Shown: positions 7,971-14,974 of the stretch, in pieces
Layout of the letters: each line of letters opens with the position of its first letter
Numbering within the stretch: position 1 is the stretch's first letter
Position numbers and translations under genes: made by a program
NCBI GenBank assembly: GCA_023436395.1
Contig: JAEZJJ010000043.1
Coordinates: 1-27,573, forward strand
Origin: Bacillota bacterium
Lineage (GTDB): Bacteria > Bacillota > Clostridia > Lachnospirales > Cellulosilyticaceae
Length of the DNA stretch: 27,573 nucleotides
Reading direction: 5' to 3'
The notes under the pieces: generated by a model
What the model was told of the DNA's origin: nothing
The model's database searches: none
What the model saw: only the letters and a program-made list of their open reading frames with translations

Positions 7971-8730
7971 TTTTCTCCTCCATCACTCCAATTTCCTGTC
8001 CGCAGTAAATTTGATCTAAGATTTCTTGTGTTACCTTTTCACTTGGGCCATCATATACCACTTCACCAGCTCTAATTCCAATCACACGGTCCGCATATTC
8101 AAGTGCTAAGTCTACATGGTGAATATTAATAAGTACTGAGATATTCATTTCCTTATTAATACGTTTAAAATCATCCATAACTTGTCTTGCTGTTACAGGG
8201 TCAAGTGCAGCTACAGGTTCGTCTGCTAACATAATCTTTGGATTTTGTGCAAGTGTCCTAGCAAGTGCAACCCTTTGTTGTTGCCCACCTGAAAGTTGAT
8301 CCACACGTACATAAGCTTTATCTAAAATCCCTACTTTATCTAAGGCCTCTAATGCTGCTACTTTGTGTTCTTGTGGATAACATCCTAATAATACTCTCCA
8401 AAATGGTAAATCTGGAATATTAGAAGTTAAAACATTCTTAATAACTGTTGTTCTTGTCACAAGATTAAAAGATTGAAAAATCATTCCAATTCCTCTACGG
8501 AACTTTCTAAGTGATTTTCCTTTTAGGGTACTGACATCTGTCCCATCTACTGTTAATGTTCCTTCTGAAATATCATGTACACGATTGATTGTACGAATTA
8601 GTGTAGACTTTCCTGCTCCTGAAAGCCCAATAATAGCTACAAATTCACCTTGTTCAATTTCAAGAGAAATATTTTTAAGTCCCTTAAAACCGTTTGGATA
8701 AACCTTACTTACATTATTAAATTTAATCAT
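7954..8730 (-). CDS. phnC: Phosphonate-type ABC transporter ATP-binding protein PhnC
   Basis: This is a 258-residue ABC ATPase with all active motifs. Walker A is GLSGAGKST (35-43), the Q-loop is FQSFNLV, the signature is LSGGQQQRVALARTL, Walker B is LADEPVAALD, and the switch histidine is in NIHHVD. The phrase IFQSFNLVTR with the following RTTVIKNVL is typical of PhnC. It drives the two PhnE permeases. I place the start at the ATG at 8730 rather than the two further upstream: GGAG sits 6 bases before it, while 8760 has no ribosome site and 8742 has one almost touching. A 13-pair stem-loop (8765-8794) lies just upstream. Confidence 0.92.
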   Translation of the reverse strand: MIKFNNVSKVYPNGFKGLKNISLEIEQGEFVAIIGLSGAGKSTLIRTINRVHDISEGTLTVDGTDVSTLKGKSLRKFRRGIGMIFQSFNLVTRTTVIKNVLTSNIPDLPFWRVLLGCYPQEHKVAALEALDKVGILDKAYVRVDQLSGGQQQRVALARTLAQNPKIMLADEPVAALDPVTARQVMDDFKRINKEMNISVLINIHHVDLALEYADRVIGIRAGEVVYDGPSEKVTQEILDQIYCGQEIGVMEEKNELVR

Positions 8731-8764
8731 ATAACGCTCCATTCCCTCTGCTATTAACATTTCT

Positions 8765-8794
8765 TAACAATATAAACGTATGTTTATATTGTTA
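8765..8794 (-). repeat. Perfect stem-loop between phnD and phnC
   Basis: TAACAATATAAAC (8765-8777) is perfectly complementary to 8782-8794 across a 4-base loop. No T run follows on the - strand, so it is less likely a terminator than an mRNA-stabilising or operator element just ahead of phnC. Confidence 0.6.
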
Positions 8795-8826
8795 TTAGAG
8801 TATAGTTTTTTGCCCTTACGCTAAAA

Positions 8827-8854
8827 TAATGGGGAGTTAAAAACTCACCCATTA
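8827..8854 (-). terminator. Intercistronic attenuator hairpin after phnD
   Basis: TAATGGG-GAGT (8827-8837) pairs with ACTC-a-CCCATTA (8843-8854), with one bulged base and a 5-base loop. On the - strand it is followed by TTTT. It lies 15 bases past the phnD stop and before phnC, as expected for partial termination giving more binding protein than membrane components. Confidence 0.6.
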
Positions 8855-8868
8855 CTTCATATTATCTA

Positions 8869-9921
8869 TTATTTTGCTGCATTAAGTTCTTGAATTAATT
8901 TTTGAGCTGCACGTTCATTATCATAATCAGATGGTGATGCTACTTGGTAACCATTATGGCTATAGATAGCAATAACTTCTTTACCTTCTTCTGTATTACC
9001 AATATTCATGAAAGCATTTTGAAGTGCTTTCTTAAAATCATCTGTCATGATTTTAGATGCTGTACTTACACTTACTGTATCATTGTAAATACCTGGTGTT
9101 ACACCAATAACATTTGTTTCATCCCAGATAGATGCTGTTCTTCCAAATTCTGATGTCCATTTTTCTTCATTATCACGACGTAAATCTGCATAACCCACTA
9201 CAATATCAAGTTGACCTGATGCAAGACGAGCCATTGCACTACCATATGAGTCTGCTTGTACAACGCTTGCTAAATCTGTAAGGCTTTTACCATAGTTTTC
9301 TTGTAACCATAATGATGGATAAATATAACCTGCTGGTGATGTTGTAGACATCATGCTCCAGTTAGCTGAGTTAAGATCTTCCCATGTTAATGCTTCACCT
9401 GCATTTACTTTAGCTGCAAGTTCTTGACCTTTTTCTGATGGTCCTGCAATAATTAATGAACGGTAGAATGTTACTTGTTCATCAAGACCCTTTGTTGGTT
9501 TGTTATCATTCCAGTCTTTTGGATTATCAGATTCAACGCTTAATCCATCACGTGTTGCTGTTAAGATTGGCTCTGCACCATCATCATATAATACATATGT
9601 TCCACCTGGAATTAAACCGATATCTGCTGTTCCTGCACTAAGTGCTTCACCTACTGCTTCAAAGCTTGTTCCTACAGTGATTTCTACTTCACCTACGTTG
9701 TAGCCTTCTTTAGCTAATTCTTCTTTTAACATACCTTTTAAAGGTTCTGTTGCTGTAATGATTTCTGCTGGTTCTTTAGAAGGTACGAATGCAACTGTTA
9801 ATTTATCAATTGTTTTGTTACCATTCTCTGCTACACCTGTATTTGTTTCACTACTTCCACAACCTACAAGCATACTCATTCCTAATGCTGCTGCAATAAG
9901 CATTGATGAAAATTTCTTCAT
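8869..9921 (-). CDS. phnD: Phosphonate-type ABC transporter substrate-binding lipoprotein PhnD
   Basis: The 350-residue precursor starts MKKFSSMLIAAALGMSMLVG and has the lipobox L-V-G-C, so the mature protein is anchored to the outer face of the membrane by a lipidated cysteine. The body is a type-2 periplasmic-binding fold of the PhnD family. KLTVAFVPSKEPAEI opens it, AGTADIGLIPGGTYVLY follows, and MARLASGQLDIVVGYADLRR forms the second-lobe pocket. PhnD relatives bind phosphonates, phosphite, hypophosphite or phosphate esters; the ligand cannot be decided here. The start at 9921 is chosen over an in-frame GTG at 9933 because GGAGGT lies within those first codons. It is first in the operon and is separated from phnC by two hairpins. 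Confidence 0.9.
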   Translation of the reverse strand: MKKFSSMLIAAALGMSMLVGCGSSETNTGVAENGNKTIDKLTVAFVPSKEPAEIITATEPLKGMLKEELAKEGYNVGEVEITVGTSFEAVGEALSAGTADIGLIPGGTYVLYDDGAEPILTATRDGLSVESDNPKDWNDNKPTKGLDEQVTFYRSLIIAGPSEKGQELAAKVNAGEALTWEDLNSANWSMMSTTSPAGYIYPSLWLQENYGKSLTDLASVVQADSYGSAMARLASGQLDIVVGYADLRRDNEEKWTSEFGRTASIWDETNVIGVTPGIYNDTVSVSTASKIMTDDFKKALQNAFMNIGNTEEGKEVIAIYSHNGYQVASPSDYDNERAAQKLIQELNAAK

Positions 9922-9969
9922 TTTGACCTCCACTAGCTGTATGATTTTGAGTTAATTAAAAAGTATATA

Positions 9970-9991
9970 TTTAAAAACTTAAGTTTTTAAA
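9970..9991. promoter_or_regulatory. 22-bp perfect palindrome upstream of phnD
   Basis: TTTAAAAACTT is followed directly by its exact complement. It lies about 50 bases before the phnD start and downstream of the candidate promoter, a position suited to a repressor site. Its low complexity (A/T except two G/C) means chance is not excluded. Confidence 0.4.
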
Positions 9992-10030
9992 ATCAATTTA
10001 AAAAATACTAGTCGCATTTCATTAAATTCT

Positions 10031-10059
10031 ATTGTATTCATATCACATTCAAAAAACAA
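10031..10059 (-). promoter_or_regulatory. Candidate promoter of the phn operon
   Basis: On the - strand TTGTTT (10054-10059) and TACAAT (10031-10036) are 17 bases apart, 110 bases before the phnD start. The -35 match is weak. Apart from this, the palindrome and the GNAT-gene terminator, I see nothing else in the 300-base gap. Confidence 0.35.
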
Positions 10060-10176
10060 GTTTTTTTGATTAATTATTCCATAAAACCCATTTTTTTAAC
10101 ATATTGTTAACATTTGTGTTTTGTTTATTATTAATAATATAAAATTTATAGTAAGTTTCCTAAATATACTTCTATT

Positions 10177-10221
10177 AAAACAAATGGTGGTATTCACTTA
10201 ATGAATACCACCATTTGTTTT
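10177..10221 (-). terminator. Bidirectional 19-pair hairpin terminator after the GNAT gene
   Basis: Positions 10177-10195 pair perfectly with 10203-10221 around a 7-base loop, with AAAA/TTTT tracts at both ends. The stem overlaps the stop codon of the acetyltransferase gene (10220-10222). Confidence 0.8.
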
Positions 10222-11089
10222 ATGCATGTGATAAAGTTGAAAATTTTAGCTTTTCCTTTTCAAGACTTTCTAATTGTTCTCCCATTATAAATAAAGTACA
10301 ATCATCTTCTTGATAAGGTGTCAACGTATACCCTTCTATTATATAAGGTGTAAAATGTAATTTGACTGTTTTTATCTTATCTCCAAAACTCTTTGCAACC
10401 TTGTCTAAATCTAATCTCTGTTTTGCAAATAGCTCTTCAATTATGAGGGTTTCTTCTTCTATACTCGCTATAATATAGGCCTCTTCCTCAGGTATGTAAT
10501 AAATACTTTCTTTCTTAAAACTTGTTGTCCAAAAACCCAATAGCCCTTTATTATTCATTGATAATCTCATATTAACAGAGGCATAGGAACTTGCATCTAA
10601 AAGCTTGTCCCAATTACTTTTATCTGACATATCCACCTTTTCTACCTTGTAGACACTATTGATATCTTGGATACTCTTGCTATACTCATGCTCCTGTGCT
10701 ACCTTAAATCCAAATTTTGGATAGAACTCCAACACTTCACCATTAGCAAATAAATAAATACCATCTACCTTCTCTTTATACTCTGCTAATATATGTTCCA
10801 TTAGATAGCGACTTAGTCCTTGACCCCTATAGGCTTCATCTGTCATAACCGTTCCGATTTGAATATAATTTTTATAAACATTATCTTGCTGAAAATTCAT
10901 TATATTTACCGAAATATTAGCAACTATCTTATTATGATGGGCTAAAGAATGGAGTATATATTGATTTCTCCACAATCCCTTTTGGTACCAACTATTAAAG
11001 TCAATAGCAAAGGTTTTAATCGCTAACTCATTAAAGCTGTTTCTTAGTATTTTGTTCTCTTTATAGTCTACTACATATTCGTATTTCAT
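10220..11089 (-). CDS. GNAT family acetyltransferase with extra C-terminal domain
   Basis: The 289-residue protein begins with an N-acetyltransferase fold. IVANISVNIM forms the central strand, and IQIGTVMTDEAYRGQGLSRYLMEHIL at about residues 77-102 carries the acetyl-CoA-binding motif R-G-Q-G-L. YLFANGEVLEFYPKFGFK is the characteristic Y/F-x-K/R-x-G-F end. After about residue 135 a second region of some 150 residues follows, resembling the unassigned second half of Eis-like predicted acetyltransferases. The substrate, an amine on a small molecule or protein, cannot be told. The gene stands alone, preceded by GGGGAA at its start, and ends inside a strong terminator hairpin. Enzyme class is fairly certain. 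Confidence 0.82.
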   Translation of the reverse strand: MKYEYVVDYKENKILRNSFNELAIKTFAIDFNSWYQKGLWRNQYILHSLAHHNKIVANISVNIMNFQQDNVYKNYIQIGTVMTDEAYRGQGLSRYLMEHILAEYKEKVDGIYLFANGEVLEFYPKFGFKVAQEHEYSKSIQDINSVYKVEKVDMSDKSNWDKLLDASSYASVNMRLSMNNKGLLGFWTTSFKKESIYYIPEEEAYIIASIEEETLIIEELFAKQRLDLDKVAKSFGDKIKTVKLHFTPYIIEGYTLTPYQEDDCTLFIMGEQLESLEKEKLKFSTLSHA

Positions 11090-11173
11090 CTTTTCCCCAT
11101 TTCTCTTGTAGTATATATTTGATATCTATTATATAATAATTTTCCAATTTTTCAATCTATTTATTTCAATAGA

Positions 11174-11223
11174 CATAATGCTACAACATATGCTAAACCT
11201 ATTTGAAACCATTTTCTATTATT
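11174..11223 (-). pseudogene. Remnant of a second feoB 3' region
   Basis: Positions 11174-11206 match 15129-15161 inside feoB at 31 of 33 bases, in the same orientation. The match then resumes after a roughly 17-base deletion (to about 11223 against about 15196). In feoB this segment encodes part of the C-terminal membrane region (around NNRKWFWL and AYVVALCIY). The deletion and the lack of flanking frame make it a broken fragment. It lies between the chemoreceptor and acetyltransferase genes. Confidence 0.7.
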
Positions 11224-11247
11224 AGACCATTCCCCAGCATTACTCAA

Positions 11248-11276
11248 AAAAAGGCACTCCCTCAGGGTGCCTTTTT
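11248..11276 (-). terminator. Terminator of the chemoreceptor gene
   Basis: AAAAAGGCAC (11248-11257) pairs with GTGCCTTTTT (11267-11276) and a T run follows on the - strand, 22 bases past the chemoreceptor stop. Confidence 0.85.
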
Positions 11277-11297
11277 GATATCTATTAATAAGACTTT

Positions 11298-13307
11298 TTA
11301 GACTTTAAACTTTGAAACAGTTTCTATTAGTGTATCAGATTTAGCTTTTGATAGCTCAGTTAACTTATTTATGTTATCTGACATAGCTGTAATATCCGTT
11401 GTCCCTTCTGCTATGCTAGTAGCCCCTTGAGCTTGTTCTCCTGCTGCAATTGCTATTTCATTAATGGTTTTTTCCATACTATGTATAGAAGCTAATAATT
11501 CTTCTGAAGTGGCACTAAAGTCTACTATCATGTCATTAATGAGCATGGCATTCTTACTATAATCTTCACTTGTACTTACTAATGTATCATAATCGTTCAA
11601 TACCTTTTTATCAATAAATGTCATAATCTCTGCTGAACTTATTGAAAGACTATTGACACCTTCTATAATAACTTTTGTTACTTCTTGAATACTTGTTACA
11701 AATTTTTTAGAATCCTCTGCCAAATTTCTAATTTCATCTGCAACTACTGCAAAACCTCTGCCTGCTTCACCTGCTCTAGCTGCTTCAATAGCAGCATTTA
11801 ATGCTAACAAATTGGTTTGTGACGTAATCTCAAGAATATATCCTAAAAGCTGATCAATTTGATTGACGGCTTTTGATTTATCAATAGCATCTTGTAAGTT
11901 AGCTTTAGTTGTTCCGTATATATTAAGAGCTTCTTCTTTTGAGCGCATAGAATTTGCTTTCATTTCTTTACTCATAAGATTAATATTACCTGCTGTAACT
12001 GTACCTTCTTGGGCTTTAAAAGCTATAGATTCTACTGCTTTTCCTATCTCTATAGATGTAGCACTCATCTCCTCAGTAGATGCAGCCGTTTCTTCAGTTA
12101 CTGCAGAAAACTGCTCTGTTGTAGCTGAAATCGCTTCTATATTTGTATTTAAGCTTTCCATACCTTGATTAACCTCTACCAACATCTGACCAATTTGCGT
12201 AGACTCATTGGCCACATCATTTATAATGTTTCTAACAGAGTCTTGCATAATTTGGATAGCGTTAGCAAGTGTTCCTACCTCATCTTTCATCTGGAGATAG
12301 TGAGGGGGCAGACTTCCTGTAAAATCTCCCGTTGCAACATTATCAATAAATTTTGCGGCTACTTTTATTGGTTTAGAAATACTTCTTGCAATTAATAGCG
12401 TTAGAATTGTACTAATTCCTAAGAAAATAAGAGAAATGATAATCATCGTTAGGCCAAGTGATGTAACCTTTTCCATAACTTCTGCCTTTGGAGCTACCAT
12501 AACAAGAGACCATTTCGTCCCCTTTACTGGTGCAAAACCAGCATATCTACTTTCTCCCTTATAGGTATATTCGCCTATACCTTCTTCTCCCTTGGCCATA
12601 CGCTGTTGTAAATCCACTAAGGATTGTAGACCTGGGTCACTCTTTAGTGCTTCAACAACATTATAGCCCTCCTCAACTAGCTTATGGTCTCTATTCGCCA
12701 CCGTCGTACCTTCTGTATTAAACATGTAGGCTTCACCATTTTCTCCATAAGTCATGCTACTAGTGAGCTCACTAAGTACATTACCCGATCTCGTGGCAAC
12801 TAATACTTCATCGATTGTATTGCCATTTTTAATAGGTACGGCATAAAACAAGGTAAGCTTGCCATCTAATTTACTTTTTATTAAATCTGAAAGACCACGT
12901 TCTCCAGCTAATGCCTTTTCGAAAAATTCTTGATTTTCTACAGTAGATATATCGCCATTTGTATTCTTAGTTTTTCCATTTTTGTCTGCAATGAACATGG
13001 TATAGTGTCCACTTCTACTTAGCTCAGCTTTTAATAACTTTAACTTTTCATCTGTTGTCATTGTCTTGTCTTTCATCCAATGACTATCGGCTATAGCTTC
13101 TAAGGCATTGAACTGTACTTCTATGCTTTGCTCTACAGCATGGGCATTTTGTTTTGCCATTTGATATAATGCCTCATCAATATTTTTTGTAATAATGCTA
13201 TGGGAATATAGATAGGCTACGCCACTAACACCTACACAAACTCCCACCAATAAAAGCCCGAAAAATGAAGTCAACTTTCCCATTATACTTTTTGAAAATT
13301 TACCCAT
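11298..13307 (-). CDS. Methyl-accepting chemotaxis protein with double-Cache sensor
   Basis: The 669-residue receptor has a first membrane helix at about 12-34 and an external sensor of about 250 residues. The sensor is of the double-Cache type, with FIADKNGKTKNTNGDIST, FYAVPIKNG and GEAYMFNTEGTTVANRDH. A second helix (about 284-307), a HAMP linker (308-361) and a long signalling coiled coil to the end follow. The invariant hairpin tip EITSQTNLLALNAAIEAARA lies at about 493-512 and contacts CheA/CheW. Double-Cache receptors often sense amino acids or other small molecules; the ligand here is unknown. No C-terminal CheR-binding pentapeptide is seen. AGGAGG precedes the ATG at 13307. No chemotaxis or flagellar genes adjoin, so it is an orphan receptor. 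Confidence 0.93.
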   Translation of the reverse strand: MGKFSKSIMGKLTSFFGLLLVGVCVGVSGVAYLYSHSIITKNIDEALYQMAKQNAHAVEQSIEVQFNALEAIADSHWMKDKTMTTDEKLKLLKAELSRSGHYTMFIADKNGKTKNTNGDISTVENQEFFEKALAGERGLSDLIKSKLDGKLTLFYAVPIKNGNTIDEVLVATRSGNVLSELTSSMTYGENGEAYMFNTEGTTVANRDHKLVEEGYNVVEALKSDPGLQSLVDLQQRMAKGEEGIGEYTYKGESRYAGFAPVKGTKWSLVMVAPKAEVMEKVTSLGLTMIIISLIFLGISTILTLLIARSISKPIKVAAKFIDNVATGDFTGSLPPHYLQMKDEVGTLANAIQIMQDSVRNIINDVANESTQIGQMLVEVNQGMESLNTNIEAISATTEQFSAVTEETAASTEEMSATSIEIGKAVESIAFKAQEGTVTAGNINLMSKEMKANSMRSKEEALNIYGTTKANLQDAIDKSKAVNQIDQLLGYILEITSQTNLLALNAAIEAARAGEAGRGFAVVADEIRNLAEDSKKFVTSIQEVTKVIIEGVNSLSISSAEIMTFIDKKVLNDYDTLVSTSEDYSKNAMLINDMIVDFSATSEELLASIHSMEKTINEIAIAAGEQAQGATSIAEGTTDITAMSDNINKLTELSKAKSDTLIETVSKFKV

Positions 13308-14036
13308 ATGTCTTCCTCCTCTATTAAATATTTTATTTTATTGTATTATAACGACTTGTGCTAGTTGAATTTACAAGTAGAATAAACTCCAATTATGTGA
13401 TATCTTACTGCTACACACAAAAAAGGAAGTATCACATGTGAGAGCTCAAATACTATTCTTTCCATAAGATTAAAAACTCTAAAAATTTTTTGCTATAGAT
13501 AAACCATTTTAAATACTTTCATATGTTTGCATGTTGTATGTTATTTTTTACATCATAAGTAAAAAGGCATTTGAAGATGACATTTATGAGCAGGATAACT
13601 TTCGTAATAACTTAATTTCATGGATACTCTTTAGATGAACTAAAAAAATTAAGGTTTATCTATAATAAGTCATAAGCACAGATTAAGTATCTAATATTTT
13701 GATAAATAAATTGATGGTTATTATAGAGATATTTTAATTATTAGTTTTACTATATTTATCCTTATTGTAGCTTAAAAATAATTAGCACATATTGTTATTA
13801 TACTTGTATATAATAATGCTTTTTGTATAAAATTGCAATATTTTGTAGAATAATTATATTTTTTATATATTTTTTATATATTTTTTATATTATTAATAAA
13901 ATTTTTAATATTTTCATTCTGTTTTCATTCTTCACTCAATTCCTCCTTAACGAAATAACTTTGAAGTTCCACGTGCTTTAAAAGCTTCCAAAAAAATAAT
14001 ATAATGCCACTGATTTTTCAAACTATATGCAATTAA
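13308..14036. other. Gene-free AT-rich stretch of about 730 bases
   Basis: I find no convincing gene. A possible TATAAT for the chemoreceptor lies at 13345-13350 on the - strand, without a good -35. An 8-base inverted repeat ATGTGATA/TATCACAT spans 13395-13437. A 35-codon + strand frame (13531-13638) has no ribosome site; its stretch KKAFEDDIYEQDNFRNN looks protein-like and may be a gene remnant. Three 11-base tandem repeats lie at 13856-13888. Confidence 0.5.
13856..13888. repeat. Three exact tandem copies of an 11-bp A/T unit
   Basis: The unit ATATTTTTTAT occurs at 13856-13866, 13867-13877 and 13878-13888, with a partial fourth. T6 tracts repeat at about one helical turn, which predicts intrinsically bent DNA. 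Confidence 0.8.
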
Positions 14037-14081
14037 AAAAAGCTCTCACACTAAGAAATTAAATTAGTGTGAGAGCTTTTT
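14037..14081 (-). terminator. Terminator of the feo operon
   Basis: A 14-pair stem (14041-14054 with 14064-14077), extended by A/T pairs to 14037 and 14081, encloses a 9-base loop. On the - strand it runs into six T. It lies about 95 bases beyond the last feo-operon stop codon. Confidence 0.85.
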
Positions 14082-14175
14082 GTGTGTCAAATACAATTTG
14101 TATTTTTATTGCAAAAAATAGGAACACCCTATTTTAGTTTGTTCCTACTTCTATTCTATTAATTATTTTAGTTAT

Positions 14176-14787
14176 TTATGCCGGCTTTTTATTATTAAGT
14201 ACATAGTACCTTTCTATAATAACTGGAATACTTACCCCTTGCATTACCATTTTCAATACACGCATCTTGGCATAATCATAAGCTCTAAATATACTTTGTG
14301 CACGCTTCACATTGGAATACACCTTCCAATACCCTGTATACAAACATGCTTTACCGTCTTTCTCCATAAAGGCTAACACATCTTCATGTGGGTAGCCCAA
14401 TAAAATCCCCAATTCATGTGGAAATTGATCTTTGAAACTCATGTGACACTGATAACGTTGTGATACTTGAACCAAGACACTCTCTAATTCACAGAGGTCA
14501 TAACCTAATTTTTTCATAATCTCCTGTTGCTTAGTACCTTTAAGATGATTCTCCAATCTTTTTTTATGATAAAGGAGAAATACTACTCTTTTTTTACACT
14601 CAAATAACACTTCATATGAAAGAATACTTTGTTCAAATAAGGCAATCACTTCTGATTTATCTTCTATACTAGTGATAAAGATATTTGAAATTTTAATCCC
14701 TACTAGCAAAGGTGCACATTGATGAGCTAATTTTTTAGCTAACTGTTTCTGTTTGATTGATTGTAACTCAATCAATGTCTTATTCAT
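14176..14787 (-). CDS. DUF3793 family protein linked to iron uptake
   Basis: The 203-residue soluble protein shows the DUF3793 features. LAHQCAPLLVGIKISNIF near the N terminus, HELGILLGYPHEDVLAFMEK in the middle and GYWKVYSNVKRAQSIFRAYD towards the end are the conserved blocks. The biochemical function of the family is unknown; members are common in Clostridia and are often encoded with feoB, as here. I place the start at 14787 because AAGGGGGAAG stands directly before it; a longer frame upstream only reads through the Cys-rich gene in another frame. It is the last gene before the operon terminator. A role in handling imported ferrous iron or in regulating FeoB is an inference from position only. 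Confidence 0.8.
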   Translation of the reverse strand: MNKTLIELQSIKQKQLAKKLAHQCAPLLVGIKISNIFITSIEDKSEVIALFEQSILSYEVLFECKKRVVFLLYHKKRLENHLKGTKQQEIMKKLGYDLCELESVLVQVSQRYQCHMSFKDQFPHELGILLGYPHEDVLAFMEKDGKACLYTGYWKVYSNVKRAQSIFRAYDYAKMRVLKMVMQGVSIPVIIERYYVLNNKKPA

Positions 14788-14806
14788 AACTTCCCCCTTT
14801 TTCTTT

Positions 14807-14947
14807 TTAACGATGGCAATTCCCACTACAACCCTTACAGTCTGTGCCACAACCACAAGATTTACCATTTTTCTTATCTTTTATCATTTTTCTAATCACC
14901 ATTCCAATAATGACTACAAGAATACTACCTACAATCCAAGTTCCCAT
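14807..14947 (-). CDS. FeoB-associated Cys-rich membrane protein, 46 residues
   Basis: This tiny gene starts at the ATG at 14947, with AAAGGAAG upstream. The product begins MGTWIVGSILVVIIGMVIRK, a single membrane helix, followed by a Lys-rich linker and the Cys-rich tail SCGCGTDCKGCSGNC. Five cysteines in C-x-C-x4-C-x2-C-x3-C spacing are what is expected of the FeoB-associated Cys-rich family, which in many Firmicutes replaces FeoC next to feoB. The cysteines could bind ferrous iron leaving FeoB, or sense it; neither is shown by sequence. It lies 27 bases downstream of the feoB stop and 19 bases before the DUF3793 start, so it is certainly part of the feo operon. Confidence 0.88.
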   Translation of the reverse strand: MGTWIVGSILVVIIGMVIRKMIKDKKNGKSCGCGTDCKGCSGNCHR

Positions 14948-14974
14948 ATGGCACTTCCTTTCTCAATAATCTTC

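Noticed and set aside
13531..13638. 35-codon gene in the gene-free stretch
   Set aside because: No ribosome binding site or promoter and no family recognised; kept only as a possible remnant.
13856..13888. CRISPR-like or iteron repeat array
   Set aside because: The units are 11 bases, contiguous and purely A/T, with no spacers and no replication gene nearby.
14788..14868. Longer N terminus of the DUF3793 protein
   Set aside because: The extension overlaps the Cys-rich protein gene in another frame, while a strong ribosome site stands before the ATG at 14787.
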